DNA of 64,000 nucleotides from Streptomyces aureocirculatus (lineage in GTDB: Bacteria; Actinomycetota; Actinomycetes; Streptomycetales; Streptomycetaceae). The stretch lies in contig NZ_JOAP01000025.1 in NCBI RefSeq assembly GCF_000720475.1, positions 131,550 to 195,549 of the forward strand. The letters are read 5' to 3'. Below are positions 16,907-28,232 of this stretch, one piece after another. The notes beneath the pieces are model-generated. The model made no database searches. It was not told where the DNA came from and saw only the letters and a list, made by a program, of their open reading frames with translations. The position numbers and the translations under genes are program-made. The number at the start of each line of letters is the position of its first letter. Position 1 is the stretch's first letter.

Positions 16907-17779
16907 TCACAGCTCCGCGAGCAGCTCCGCCTTCTTCGTCGTGAACTCGTCGTCGGTGAGCAGGCCCGCCTGGTGCAGCTCGCCGAGGTGCCGGATGCGG
17001 TCGGCGATGTCGGCGGGGTCGCGCCGCACGGCAGGGGCGGCGACGGGGGTCACGACGGGGGCGGGGCCCGAGGCGCGGACCGCGGCGAGGACCGACGCGG
17101 CGAACGGCAGCGACTCGTGCACCGGGCCGTAGCCGAGGCCGAAGACGACGGCCGCCGGGTCCTGGTCGGCCTGCGCGAGACGGCCCGCCGCGTCGCGGGG
17201 CAGCAGCCGCAGATGGCCCTCGAAGACCTCGGGGGAGCGCCACTCGACCCCGCTCAGGTCACTGACCTGGAAACTCTGATCGCCCGCCTTCCACTTCGCC
17301 GACGAGGCTCCCGTCCAGAACCAGCGGAAGGCCACCGACTTGCCGTCGAAGGACGCCTTCCCGTCGTACGCCTTGAACTGCAGCGGCGCTTCGGGGGCGG
17401 CCACCAGATGGCGCTCCGCGGGCCCCTCGTCGGCCGCGGGGAGCACTGCGCGCAGTTCGTCCGCGTAGTACTCGGCGAGCGTCTCGCGCTCCGCGGGCAG
17501 CACAAGACGGTACGGATCGGAGCCGTCCTTGAGCTGTCCCGCCGCCGCCTCCATCAACGGGTCGGCGCCCTGCCTCGGCACGGCGTGCAGAACGGTCGTC
17601 CCGCGCTTGCCGGGTGTGAGCGTCACTCCCGCGATCGCCTCATGGGGGATACGGCGCTCACCGAGAGCATGGAACAGCTTCGGCGTACGGATCCCCCGTT
17701 CGAAGCGGATGAGCACGGAGTCGGTATCGAACTCCCAGGCGGCGTGAAATCCGGCCAGTACATCACCCATGCGGCTCAT
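16907..17779 (-). CDS. DUF4429 and SHOCT domain protein
   Basis: About 290 residues. Two DUF4429 units (about 10-100 and 140-225) are recognised by the VLIRFERGIRTPKLFHALGERRIP stretch and by KAYDGKASFDGKSVAFRW. The C-terminal 30 residues (IADRIRHLGELHQAGLLTDDEFTTKKAELL) are a SHOCT motif, an oligomerisation element found at protein ends. No membrane segment. The start is uncertain: ATG 17779 or 17770. Function unknown. Confidence 0.82.
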   Translation of the reverse strand: MSRMGDVLAGFHAAWEFDTDSVLIRFERGIRTPKLFHALGERRIPHEAIAGVTLTPGKRGTTVLHAVPRQGADPLMEAAAGQLKDGSDPYRLVLPAERETLAEYYADELRAVLPAADEGPAERHLVAAPEAPLQFKAYDGKASFDGKSVAFRWFWTGASSAKWKAGDQSFQVSDLSGVEWRSPEVFEGHLRLLPRDAAGRLAQADQDPAAVVFGLGYGPVHESLPFAASVLAAVRASGPAPVVTPVAAPAVRRDPADIADRIRHLGELHQAGLLTDDEFTTKKAELLAEL

Positions 17780-17845
17780 CGTATGCGGCACGAGCTTCTC
17801 CGTCTCTCCTGCGGCAGGCCGCTGTTTCATCGATTTCTACGCGCG

Positions 17846-19057
17846 TCAGGCCGTTGTCGTACCGGAAATACCTTCCCGGCAGGCCGCATCTCCACTGGCA
17901 CACCGCACTCCGTCGTAGCCGCCCACGCCGATCTCGGCGAAATTCCTGAGGCTGTCCGTGCCGGGCTCGAAGTAACCGGTGTGGCCCCGCGCCCGGTCGG
18001 CGGACACCACGCGCGCGCCGAAGCCCGCGGAGACGGGGTCGGCGCCGTGGCCGAGCCCCCCGACTTCCATGTGCGGCACATCCTGGATCCAGTCGTCGCT
18101 GTCCCGCGCGGCCCAGATCCGCGCCCGGCTGCCGAGCCCCGACGCGCTGTCGGAGCGCATGCCGGGACTGCCGGCGACCGCGATGTCCGTGACCCGCGGC
18201 GGCAGGCGGCGGGCCGCGACTCCGCACACCACGGAGCCGTAGCTGTGGCAGTACAGCGCCACCGCGGTCCGGCCTGGCAGCGCGCGTACCAGTGAGTCGA
18301 GGCGGCCCGCCCCGTCGTCGGCGCGCATGGACGTGGCGGCGTCCACACCGAGGCCGACGGGTGTCGTGTAGTCGGCCCAGGCGATCACGGCGGTACGGGT
18401 GCCGGGGCGCGCCCTGCGCTCCGCGCCGTACAGGGCCTGCGCCATGCCGACGGGCGCCGCGTACTTGCGCTGGGTACGTTCGAAGGTGAGGACGTTGGTG
18501 TCGACACCGGGCACCACGACCGAGACCCTGCGGGCCCGGGAGAGGTCGCCGAAGACCTCGGCCATGCGCCCCGACCCCATCGGGTCGAAGGCGAGGACCT
18601 GCCGGTGCGGCCGCATCATCACACCGAAGCGCTTCATCCGGCGCTCCGCCGTCTGCTTGCCCACCGGGGAGAGCCGGTCGTCGTGCACGCGTTCGCGCTC
18701 GACTCTGCGGGCCTGTTGCAGGGCGATGCGGTTCGCGCGGTAGCGCAGCTCGACGGGAGCGCCGTTCATGTTGCCGACCGCGAGGGGATAGCGGGCGGCG
18801 AGCCGGGCGCTCTGCCGTGCGGTGAGCGAGGCGAAGAACTGCGCGAGCCGGGCGGCCGGGGCGTCGGCGGCGGGCAGGTCACGCCCGTCGATGCGGCCGC
18901 GCTCCCAGGCGGAGAGCGTGGCTTGGAGCGGCGACGCGTCGCCTCTGTGCTGGCGTACAGCCGTCCAACCGGTGGTCGCGAGCATGACGAACACCACGGT
19001 GAGCGCGAGCAGAGCGCGCCAGACGCCGAGTTGGGGGGAGGAGTCGAAGGAAGTCAC
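17846..19057 (-). CDS. Membrane-anchored alpha/beta hydrolase (DUF1023-like)
   Basis: 403 residues. One N-terminal membrane segment (LLALTVVFVMLATTGWTA, about residues 13-32) anchors or exports it. The catalytic domain has the nucleophile elbow YCHSYGS, and the last His is likely HTGYFEPGTDSL. The family, Pfam DUF1023, is common in actinobacteria and resembles secreted lipases or esterases. GTG 19057 is chosen as the first start before the hydrophobic segment. The same frame runs without a stop into the upstream TetR relic. Confidence 0.82.
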   Translation of the reverse strand: MTSFDSSPQLGVWRALLALTVVFVMLATTGWTAVRQHRGDASPLQATLSAWERGRIDGRDLPAADAPAARLAQFFASLTARQSARLAARYPLAVGNMNGAPVELRYRANRIALQQARRVERERVHDDRLSPVGKQTAERRMKRFGVMMRPHRQVLAFDPMGSGRMAEVFGDLSRARRVSVVVPGVDTNVLTFERTQRKYAAPVGMAQALYGAERRARPGTRTAVIAWADYTTPVGLGVDAATSMRADDGAGRLDSLVRALPGRTAVALYCHSYGSVVCGVAARRLPPRVTDIAVAGSPGMRSDSASGLGSRARIWAARDSDDWIQDVPHMEVGGLGHGADPVSAGFGARVVSADRARGHTGYFEPGTDSLRNFAEIGVGGYDGVRCASGDAACREGISGTTTA

Positions 19058-19205
19058 TGCGGGACACCCTAGGAGAATCGTGATGCTCCCCGTGCACGGG
19101 GTGAGGCAGATCACGTTTCCAGGGGGGTGATTGTGGTGAAGCGGACACTTCTCGCGCGCCCTCGTCACGCTCTGTGTGCGGCGCGTGCGCGGGGCGGTCC
19201 GTCCG

Positions 19206-19512
19206 TCAGGCCTTGCGCCAGTCCTCCGCCAGTCCTCCGCCAGGGCGGGCCCCAGGTGGTCGAGACAGGACTCCGTGATCGCGCGGATCGAGTCGACGCT
19301 GATGTCCTCGCCCGCGCCCCACATCCGTCCCGTGATCCGCATGACCCCGCTGAACGCGGCGACGGCCACGCGCGGGCGCGGATCAGTGGCGAGGTCGAGG
19401 CCCTCACGCTCGGCGATCACGCCCGCGATCTGCTCCTCCATCTCGATGGAGCGGCGCAGATGCACCGCGAGCAGGGAGGGCGTCGATTCGATCATGCGGT
19501 AGGTGCGCATAT
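19206..19512 (-). pseudogene. TetR-family regulator remnant (C-terminal part only)
   Basis: About 100 codons of a TetR ligand-binding C-terminus (RTYRMIESTPSLL ... CLDHLGPALAEDWR) with no N-terminal HTH domain: at about 19512 the frame runs into antisense of an MFS gene. Near the 3' end an 11-bp unit (GCCAGTCCTCC on the plus strand) is duplicated at 19217-19227 and 19228-19238. Without the duplication the frame would end AEDWRKA-stop at 19206-19208. With it the stop is skipped and the frame continues into the next gene. Two independent lesions make this a clear relic. Confidence 0.82.
19217..19238. repeat. 11-bp tandem duplication that frameshifts the TetR relic
   Basis: Two exact adjacent copies of GCCAGTCCTCC. 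The unit length is not a multiple of three, so the duplication displaces the tetR stop codon. Confidence 0.9.
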
Positions 19513-20511
19513 GGAGCTCGACGGGTACGAGATCGGCGTGGTCGGCTTCGGCCTCGCCTCCGGAGCCATCGGCATGTCCGGCAGCGTCTCCCTGGTCATC
19601 GCCTTCCGCGTGCTCCAGGGCCTGTTCGGAGCCCTGCTGATGCCGGCCGCGCTCGGCCTGCTGCGGGCCACCTTCCCGGTCGCGAAGCTGAACATGGCCA
19701 TCGGCATCTGGGGCATGGTCATCGGCGCCTCCACCGCGGGCGGCCCCATCCTCGGCGGCGTCCTCGTCGAGCACGTCAACTGGCAGTCGGTGTTCTTCAT
19801 CAACGTGCCCGTCGGCGTCGTCGCGCTGGTCCTCGGCGTCCTGATCCTCAAGGACCACCGGGCGCGGAACGCGCCGCGCTCCTTCGACATACCCGGCATC
19901 GTGCTGCTCTCGGCCGCGATGTTCGCCCTGATCTGGGCGCTCATCAAGGCGGGCGACCCCTGGGGCTGGGGCAGCGGCAAGACCTGGGCGTTCCTCGGCG
20001 CGGCCGTCGTCTGCTTCGTGCTGTTCGCGTGGTGGGAGACCCGGGTCGCCGAACCGCTGATCCCGCTCGGTCTGTTCCGCTCGGTGCCGCTGTCCGCGGG
20101 CACCGCCCTGATGGTCCTGATGGCCTTCGCCTTCATGGGCGGGCTGTTCTTCGTCACCGCATGCAGGTCGGCGGCAGCCTCGGCACCGCGGTCCTCGGCG
20201 CCGTGATGTCCAACACCGTCGACTCCGGCCTGAAGGGCAACTGGCAGGACGCCGGGCTGCCGGGCACACCGCCGCCCGGCCTGGACAAGGCGACCGCCAC
20301 CGGATCGGTACCCCGGCAGATCGCCCAGGCCCCGGGCGTCGACCAGGGCGCCCTCGGCAGGATCACGGACGTCATGCACGACACGTTCATGTCGGGCATG
20401 GGTGTGGCGTTCACCGTGGCGGGCGTCGTGGGCGTGATCGCGGCGGTGGTCGCGACGCTGACGAAGCGCGGGGTGAACGTGGAGGCGGGGGCGGGCGCCG
20501 CCCACATCTAG
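19513..20511 (+). pseudogene. EmrB/QacA-type MFS efflux pump remnant, two deletions
   Basis: The reading frame starts inside the pump (about transmembrane helix 3, FRVLQGLFGALLMPAALGL), so the first helices and the promoter region are gone, fused to the truncated tetR. It continues through the PVGVVALVLGVL region to LFFVT at about 20158. There it jumps to MQVGGSLGTAVLGAVMSNT in another frame, skipping roughly 150-200 residues. The C-terminus then ends normally at 20511. Intact members have about 500 residues and 14 helices. A once-divergent tetR-pump pair was evidently collapsed by deletion. Confidence 0.85.
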
Positions 20512-20516
20512 CGGTG

Positions 20517-20562
20517 CGCGTCCAGTGGCCCGCGTCCAGCGGCCCGTGTCCAGTGGCCCGCG
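20517..20562. repeat. About 15-bp tandem repeat (GCGTCCAGTGGCCC), three copies
   Basis: Three adjacent imperfect copies (GCGTCCAGTGGCCC, GCGTCCAGCGGCCC, GTGTCCAGTGGCCC) just after the MFS relic. The remaining DNA to 20769 holds no gene. Confidence 0.75.
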
Positions 20563-20769
20563 GCCGGGTTTCGTCGGGTGCCCTTAGGGGCGAACCCGTG
20601 CGCCGCTCAGAGCCCTTTCAGGGGAAGCCCTCCGGGTCCGCTCGGGGGGCTTTCGCCTATCAGGGTGAGCCTGGCGGGAACCCCTTTCCGCCGCCGTCCC
20701 CCACGGTCGAGAGTGGCGGCAAGTGAGCGACACGACACGGGTGTTGCGATGACACGGGGGTTGATCCAC

Positions 20770-21201
20770 ATGCGTACGACCATGCGTTCCGCCTGGCCCG
20801 CCTGCGCGGCCGTCCTGGCTCTGACCACGGCGGCCCTGGCCGCGGCGCTCACGGCGCCCACGCACGCGGGCGCCGCGGGACCCGGGGCGGCCGGACCCGG
20901 CACCGCGGGGCCGCCACGGCTCGGCGGCTGCGGCCCGGGCGAGCTGTGCCTCTGGGAGAAGACGGGCTTCCAGGGCAAGCGGCATCTGCACGAACTGGCC
21001 GGTACGGACATCGAGAGCTGCATCCCGCTGCCCGCGGGGAGCGGCGCGCAGTCCCTCGCCAACCGCACCGGCCGACCCGTCACGACGTATCAGTCGGCCG
21101 AGTGCGAGGAGACGGCCGAGTTCAACACCTATCCGGGCGGCGGTACGTGGGTGCCGGAGTCGCCCTACCGGGTGCGGGCGGTCAAGATCTGGGAGCGCTG
21201 A
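20770..21201 (+). CDS. Secreted peptidase-inhibitor family I36-like small protein
   Basis: 143 residues: Sec signal (core VLALTTAALAAAL, cleavage near HAGAAG), an Ala/Gly/Pro linker, then a beta/gamma-crystallin-like I36 domain (CGPGELCLWEKTGFQGKRH ... YRVRAVKIWER) with four Cys that could form disulfides. Family members include inhibitors of metalloproteinases and cell-wall-binding proteins. ATG 20770 follows a GGGGG stretch; an in-frame ATG at 20749 would add seven residues. Its last 20 bp overlap the convergent channel gene. Confidence 0.8.
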   Translation: MRTTMRSAWPACAAVLALTTAALAAALTAPTHAGAAGPGAAGPGTAGPPRLGGCGPGELCLWEKTGFQGKRHLHELAGTDIESCIPLPAGSGAQSLANRTGRPVTTYQSAECEETAEFNTYPGGGTWVPESPYRVRAVKIWER

Positions 21202-22093
21202 GCGGGGGCTCGCCGTCGCACCTGCCGGGGTCCGCGGCGGTGGCCCGACGCGGCACGGTCGCGGCCACCAGCGTGCCGGACAGGGTGTCCACCTGCGCGC
21301 GCAGGGCCGACACCTCCGCCGTGAGGGCCTCGATCGCGGCGGTCTGGCGGCGCTCCTCGGCGTCGTCCTTCTCGAAGCGGGCTATGAACCACGCCGCGAT
21401 GTTCGCCGTGACGACACCGAGGAGGGCGATGCCCGACAGCATCAGACCGACGGCGAGGACCCGGCCCAGACCGGTCGTCGGGGCGTGGTCGCCGTAGCCC
21501 ACGGTCGTCATCGTCGTGAACGACCACCACACGGCGTCGCCGAGCGTCTTGATGTTGCCGTCGGGCGACTCCCGCTCCACGGAGAGCACGGCGAGCGAGC
21601 CGAACATCAGCAGGCCCACCACCGCGCCCACCACATACGTCGTCAGCTTGATCTGTGACGCCATGCGGGCCCGCTGCCCCACGAGCAGCAGCGTGGAGAC
21701 GAGCCGCAGCAGCCGCAGCGGCTGGATCATCGGCAGGATCACGGCGCACAGATCGAGCCAGTGTGTGCGCACGAACCGCCCGCGGTGCCCGGTGAGCGCG
21801 AGCCGCACCAGATAGTCGACGGCGAAAGCGCCCCACACGAACCACTCCACGGCGGTGCAGGCACCCGTCACGGAGGCGCTCGCCCCGGGGCGCACGATGG
21901 GCACGGCGTAGGCGACGGCGAACGCCACGGCGAGGGCGAGCAGCGGGCGCTGGGTGCGGCTCTCCCAGCGGATCTGCGCCGGCCGCGCCGTGCCCGTCGC
22001 CTGCGTCGATCCCGGCGGCTGCCTCGATCCCGGCGGTGGGGTTGATCCCGGCGGCTGCGCCGTGCCCGGCGGTTGTGCCGTCTCATCCTTCAT
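21182..22093 (-). CDS. Two-pore-segment potassium channel family protein
   Basis: 303 residues. The cytoplasmic N-terminus is low complexity (repeated QPPGS/TQATG-like units). Hydrophobic helices follow at about 50-70, 80-100, 110-135 and 150-170, then the pore helix and the selectivity filter TTVGYGD, and a last helix (LAVGLMLSGIALLGVVTANI). The C-terminus (EERRQTAAIEALTAEVSALRAQVDTL) is a coiled coil fit for tetramer assembly. The arrangement matches Kv-like six-helix channels with a reduced voltage sensor. Confidence 0.87.
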   Translation of the reverse strand: MKDETAQPPGTAQPPGSTPPPGSRQPPGSTQATGTARPAQIRWESRTQRPLLALAVAFAVAYAVPIVRPGASASVTGACTAVEWFVWGAFAVDYLVRLALTGHRGRFVRTHWLDLCAVILPMIQPLRLLRLVSTLLLVGQRARMASQIKLTTYVVGAVVGLLMFGSLAVLSVERESPDGNIKTLGDAVWWSFTTMTTVGYGDHAPTTGLGRVLAVGLMLSGIALLGVVTANIAAWFIARFEKDDAEERRQTAAIEALTAEVSALRAQVDTLSGTLVAATVPRRATAADPGRCDGEPPLSAPRS

Positions 22094-22116
22094 GAGCGCA
22101 TCGTAGGAAAAGCAGT

Positions 22117-22152
22117 GCGGGGCGGCGGACCCAGGTGGGCCCGCCGCCCCGC
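22117..22152 (-). terminator. Terminator after aceE
   Basis: 12-bp stem (22117-22128 with 22141-22152) whose loop can pair further through CCCA/TGGG. It lies 30 bp past the aceE stop and before the channel gene on the same strand. Confidence 0.8.
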
Positions 22153-22181
22153 GACCGGACGGAGCTGTCATGCGGCGAAGG

Positions 22182-24929
<2,748 letters not shown>

Positions 24930-25032
24930 GCTGTTCCTTCGCTGTGTTGTCGCGCGGTGCACGCGATCGGATTCGTGCTCTGCCTGGACTCTGCTCTGAA
25001 CTCTGTCGGGTGCGTGTGCGGCCCGTACGGTG

Positions 25033-25046
25033 CCGGTACGTACCGG
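25033..25046. promoter_or_regulatory. 14-bp palindrome upstream of aceE
   Basis: CCGGTACGTACCGG is perfectly symmetric and sits about 105 bp before the aceE start, a plausible operator position. Confidence 0.45.
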
Positions 25047-25068
25047 TCCGTACGACGTTCACCATCGT

Positions 25069-25140
25069 CTACCCCGGCGATGGATACGTCATCTCTACCC
25101 CGGGGTAACAGGGACGACGGCCCCCGTTCCCTGGGGTAGG
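25069..25140. promoter_or_regulatory. Cluster of TACCCC/GGGGTA boxes
   Basis: CTACCCCGG at 25069, TACCCCGGGGTA at 25096-25107 and CTGGGGTAGG at 25131-25140 give four half sites within 72 bp, spaced about 26-37 bp apart. This resembles multiple binding sites for one regulator between aceE and DUF3052. Confidence 0.5.
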
Positions 25141-25384
25141 CTCGACCAAATCGCAACGATACGCTCATCCCGCCCAGCGGCCTCGGCGGAGCCGCCCGGC
25201 CCGTGCCGGACGCCGCTCCGGAAGCGGCGACAGTTGCGGTGACACGGTTGGGAACGTCACCGTTTCGGCGGTCTCGACGGCCGGGTACTTGCGCGATCCG
25301 TCCCGCCCGTGTGGACTACGACCCATGCCCCGCGTACACGCGAGGCTGCCAGGCATTCCCAAGAACACGATCAGGAGGCAATCC

Positions 25385-25816
25385 GTGAGCGCGACCGCGG
25401 ACCACGCGGAGACGAACCTTGCCGTAAGGCTGGGTTTCCAGCCCGACATGGTGGTCCAGGAGATCGGCTACGACGACGACGTCGACCAGGAGCTCCGCGA
25501 GGCCATCGAGCAGGCCACCGGCACGGAGCTCGTCGACGAGGAATACGACGACGTGGCTGATGCCGTGGTGCTCTGGTTCCGTGAGGACGACGGGGACCTG
25601 ACTGATGCGCTGGTGGATGCCATCGCGTACATGGAAGAAGGCGGCTCGATCCTCCTCCTCACACCGAAGACCGGGCGCGACGGCTACGTCGAGCCCAGCG
25701 AGATCGGTGAGGCCTCCACCACGGCCGGTCTGTCCCAGACCAAGAGCATCAACGCGGGCAAGGACTGGAACGGCTCGCGGCTGATCACGCCCAAGGGCGC
25801 CGCCAAGAAGCGGTAG
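25385..25816 (+). CDS. DUF3052 domain-containing protein
   Basis: 143-residue acidic cytoplasmic protein. It is recognised from LAVRLGFQPDMVVQEIGYDDDVD, the strongly acidic middle and the C-terminal SINAGKDWNGSRL. AGGAGG precedes the GTG start. DUF3052 proteins are conserved in actinobacteria with no firm function. The position beside aceE and before an AhpE-type peroxiredoxin is typical of Streptomyces. A strong hairpin follows. Confidence 0.87.
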   Translation: MSATADHAETNLAVRLGFQPDMVVQEIGYDDDVDQELREAIEQATGTELVDEEYDDVADAVVLWFREDDGDLTDALVDAIAYMEEGGSILLLTPKTGRDGYVEPSEIGEASTTAGLSQTKSINAGKDWNGSRLITPKGAAKKR

Positions 25817-25844
25817 CCGGCCGCAGGCCTGCTGCCGCTTCCCG

Positions 25845-25879
25845 TGAGGCCCCCGACGGTTACGCCGTCGGGGGCCTCA
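25845..25879 (+). terminator. Terminator after DUF3052
   Basis: Perfect 15-bp stem (25845-25859 with 25865-25879) and 5-nt loop, about 30 bp after the stop codon. Confidence 0.88.
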
Positions 25880-25914
25880 TGTGCGTGGGGCTGGTGTTTT
25901 GTCGCGCTTGCGCG

Positions 25915-26107
25915 CTCGTCCTCAAACGCCGGACGGGCTGGATACTTCGCCGGTGCAGCGCAAACCTTTCAGCCCGTGCGGTGCAGATCTTCTGGCGCGG
26001 CCGGTGAAGGAGTCTTTCAGCCCGTCCGGCGTTTGAGGACGAGGCGCGGAGCGCCGACAAGGGCGGGGGTCCAGGGGGCGCAGCGCCCCTGGTTCGGGAA
26101 GGGGCGG
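25915..26107. repeat. Dispersed inverted-repeat element, copy 1
   Basis: Two perfect 25-bp arms, 25915-25939 and 26019-26043, face each other (half sequence ends AAACGCCGGACGGGCT). The outer flank from 26044 to 26107 (GCGCGGAGCGCCGACAAGGGCGGGGGTCCAGG and on) reappears reversed at 63790-63853. The spacer between the arms holds a second, degraded repeat of CAGCCCGT. Such elements are frequent between Streptomyces genes. Confidence 0.85.
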
Positions 26108-26189
26108 GCCTGGGGCGCCCCGCGAGGGCACGGGCACCCCCCGTAGGCTGAGAGCGCCCCAATGGCCCAGGCGAAGGGAAGTGGCTCAC

Positions 26190-26648
26190 GTGGCGATCGA
26201 GGTCGGCGCCAAGGCTCCGGATTTCGAGCTGAAGGACAACCACGGCCGGACGGTGCGGCTCGCGGATTTCCGCGGGCACAAGAACGTGGTGCTGCTCTTC
26301 TACCCGTTCGCGTTCACCGGCGTCTGCACCGGCGAGCTCTGCGCCCTGCGCGACGAACTGCCGAAGTTCGAGAACGAGAACACCCAGCTCCTCGCCGTCT
26401 CGAACGACTCCATCCACACGCTGCGCGTCTTCGCCGAGCAGGAGAGCCTTGAGTACCCGCTCCTGTCGGACTTCTGGCCGCACGGCGAGACCTCACGGGC
26501 GTACGGCGTCTTCGACGAGGACAAGGGCTGCGCGGTGCGCGGCACCTTCATCATCGACAAGGACGGCGTCGTCCGCTGGACCGTCGTCAACGGCCTCCCC
26601 GACGCGCGGGACCTGAACGACTACGTGAAGGCGCTCGGGACCCTGTGA
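26190..26648 (+). CDS. AhpE/Bcp-type thiol peroxidase
   Basis: 152-residue peroxiredoxin. The peroxidatic Cys lies in PFAFTGVCTGELCALRDEL (TxxC motif), and a second Cys four residues on (GELC) could resolve it. GCAVRGTFIIDKDGVVRW is the conserved C-terminal sheet. GTG 26190 is chosen because GAAGGGAA lies 9-12 nt upstream and the product begins MAIEVGAKAPDF as in AhpE proteins; GTG 26181 is too close to that site. It reduces organic hydroperoxides or peroxynitrite using mycothiol/mycoredoxin or thioredoxin. It is followed by the Ter cluster. Confidence 0.9.
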   Translation: MAIEVGAKAPDFELKDNHGRTVRLADFRGHKNVVLLFYPFAFTGVCTGELCALRDELPKFENENTQLLAVSNDSIHTLRVFAEQESLEYPLLSDFWPHGETSRAYGVFDEDKGCAVRGTFIIDKDGVVRWTVVNGLPDARDLNDYVKALGTL

Positions 26649-26789
26649 CGCCCCCCTAGGGGCGACACCCCGGGATTCTTCAGGTGCGGAGCCTGTGACC
26701 GCCGGGAACCGGTCACTAGGATCCACACGTTGATCCGATGGCAAGCACGACTGGGGCTCCCCGCCCCTGGACACTATTTGGGAGGACTC

Positions 26790-27365
26790 GTGGGAGTCAG
26801 CCTCAGCAAGGGCGGCAACGTATCTCTGAGCAAGGAGGCGCCCGGCCTGACCGCCGTCACGGTCGGCCTCGGCTGGGACGTCCGTACGACCACAGGGACG
26901 GACTTCGACCTGGACGCCAGCGCCATCCTGACGAACGCGGAGGGCAAGGTCAGCAGTGACGCCAACTTCGTGTTCTTCAACAACCTGAAGAGCCCGGACG
27001 GCTCCGTGGAGCACACCGGCGACAACATCACCGGTGAGGGCGAGGGCGACGACGAGCAGATCAAGGTCAACCTCGCGGCCGTCCCCGCGGACATCGAGAA
27101 GATCGTCTTCCCGGTCTCGATCTACGACGCCGAGAACCGCCAGCAGTCCTTCGGCCAGGTCCGCAACGCCTTCATCCGCGTGGTGAACCAGGCGGGCGAG
27201 GCGGAGCTCGCCCGCTACGACCTCTCTGAGGACGCCTCCACGGAGACGGCCATGGTCTTCGGCGAGCTGTACCGCCACGGCGCGGAGTGGAAGTTCCGCG
27301 CCGTCGGTCAGGGGTATGCCTCGGGTCTGCGCGGTATCGCGCAGGACTTCGGCGTCAACGTCTGA
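26790..27365 (+). CDS. TerD-family calcium-binding stress protein (first copy)
   Basis: 191 residues, the standard TerD length. Motifs: [58 protein letters not shown] and [19 protein letters not shown]. The Asp-rich stretches DFDLDAS and [12 protein letters not shown] are the calcium sites known for the family. GTG 26790 has GGAGG just before it. TerD proteins are cytoplasmic and linked to tellurite, oxidative and phage stress. First gene of the Ter cluster. Confidence 0.93.
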   Translation: MGVSLSKGGNVSLSKEAPGLTAVTVGLGWDVRTTTGTDFDLDASAILTNAEGKVSSDANFVFFNNLKSPDGSVEHTGDNITGEGEGDDEQIKVNLAAVPADIEKIVFPVSIYDAENRQQSFGQVRNAFIRVVNQAGEAELARYDLSEDASTETAMVFGELYRHGAEWKFRAVGQGYASGLRGIAQDFGVNV

Positions 27366-27395
27366 GCCGGGCCGCAGCACCGCAGCACCCGAGCC

Positions 27396-27430
27396 GTCCG
27401 GCGCCGCACACGTCAAGTGCGGCGCCGGAC
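27396..27430 (+). terminator. Hairpin between the two terD genes
   Basis: Perfect 14-bp stem (27396-27409 with 27417-27430) and 7-nt loop, 30 bp after the first terD stop; likely terminates or attenuates transcription before the second copy. Confidence 0.82.
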
Positions 27431-27520
27431 GCGCGCGGCACCGCAGGACCGCCGCGCCCCGGCTCACCGCCGGGGCACGGCGCGGCCCAACGCTCCAGCA
27501 CCTCGGGGAGGACCAGCATC

Positions 27521-28096
27521 ATGGGCGTGACGCTCGCCAAGGGGGGCAACGTCTCCCTGTCCAAGGCCGCACCCGATCTCACGAAGGTGATGGTCGGCCT
27601 CGGCTGGGACGCTCGCTCCACCACCGGAGCCCCGTTCGACCTCGACGCCAGTGCCCTGCTGTGCCAGTCCGGCCGGGTCCTCGGGGACGAGTGGTTCGTG
27701 TTCTACAACAATCTGACGAGCCCGGACGGCTCGGTCGAGCACACCGGCGACAACCTCACCGGTGAGGGTGACGGCGACGACGAGTCGCTGATCCTCGACC
27801 TCACCAAGGTCCCGGCGCACTGCGACAAGATCGTCTTCCCGGTCTCCATCCATGAGGCGGACAACCGCGGACAGACATTCGGCCAAGTCAGCAATGCCTT
27901 CATCCGGGTGGTGAACCAGGCGGACGGCCAGGAACTCGCGCGCTACGACCTCAGTGAGGACGCGTCCACGGAGACCGCGATGATCTTCGGGGAGGTGTAT
28001 CGCTACGGCGGAGAGTGGAAGTTCCGCGCCGTCGGGCAGGGGTACGCGTCCGGTCTGCGCGGCATCGCTCTAGACTTCGGAGTCAATGTTTCTTAA
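27521..28096 (+). CDS. TerD-family calcium-binding stress protein (second copy)
   Basis: 191 residues, the same length as the first copy and about three-quarters identical by eye. Calcium-site motifs PFDLDAS and [12 protein letters not shown] are conserved. It has two Cys (LLCQSG and AHCDK) that the first copy lacks. ATG 27521 follows GGGGAGGACC. A tandem duplicate, probably with diverged regulation since a hairpin separates the two. Confidence 0.93.
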   Translation: MGVTLAKGGNVSLSKAAPDLTKVMVGLGWDARSTTGAPFDLDASALLCQSGRVLGDEWFVFYNNLTSPDGSVEHTGDNLTGEGDGDDESLILDLTKVPAHCDKIVFPVSIHEADNRGQTFGQVSNAFIRVVNQADGQELARYDLSEDASTETAMIFGEVYRYGGEWKFRAVGQGYASGLRGIALDFGVNVS

Positions 28097-28232
28097 AGGA
28101 CTCTCCCCGGGTTCCCCAAACGGCCGACGGGTTTGCCCGACAGTTGACTGGGAAGGCCCGGGGGCGTCCCCCGGAGGACGTATCACCGGGGACGGCGCGG
28201 GGGAGACCCGTACACATACGATTGGGTAGCCA

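Larger units (their letters stand above)
24930..25384. other. 455-bp divergent regulatory region between aceE and DUF3052
   Basis: No gene seen. It contains a 14-bp palindrome CCGGTACGTACCGG (25033-25046) flanked by further CCGTACG motifs. Three TACCCC-type boxes occur: 25070 (TACCCCGG), 25096-25107 (palindrome TACCCCGGGGTA) and 25133-25139 (GGGGTA on the plus strand). A GGAAC...TCTC pair at about 25249-25275 resembles an ECF sigma promoter facing DUF3052. Control of aceE is the likely purpose. Confidence 0.55.
25817..26189. other. 373-bp gap with terminator and dispersed repeat
   Basis: Holds the DUF3052 terminator and one full copy of the inverted-repeat element described separately. The promoter of the peroxiredoxin gene should lie within 26110-26175; nothing distinctive was seen there. 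Confidence 0.6.

Noticed and set aside
17846..20269. 807-residue minus-strand frame joining hydrolase, TetR relic and MFS antisense
   Set aside because: It is an accidental fusion created by the 11-bp duplication and the deletion; only the first half is a real gene.
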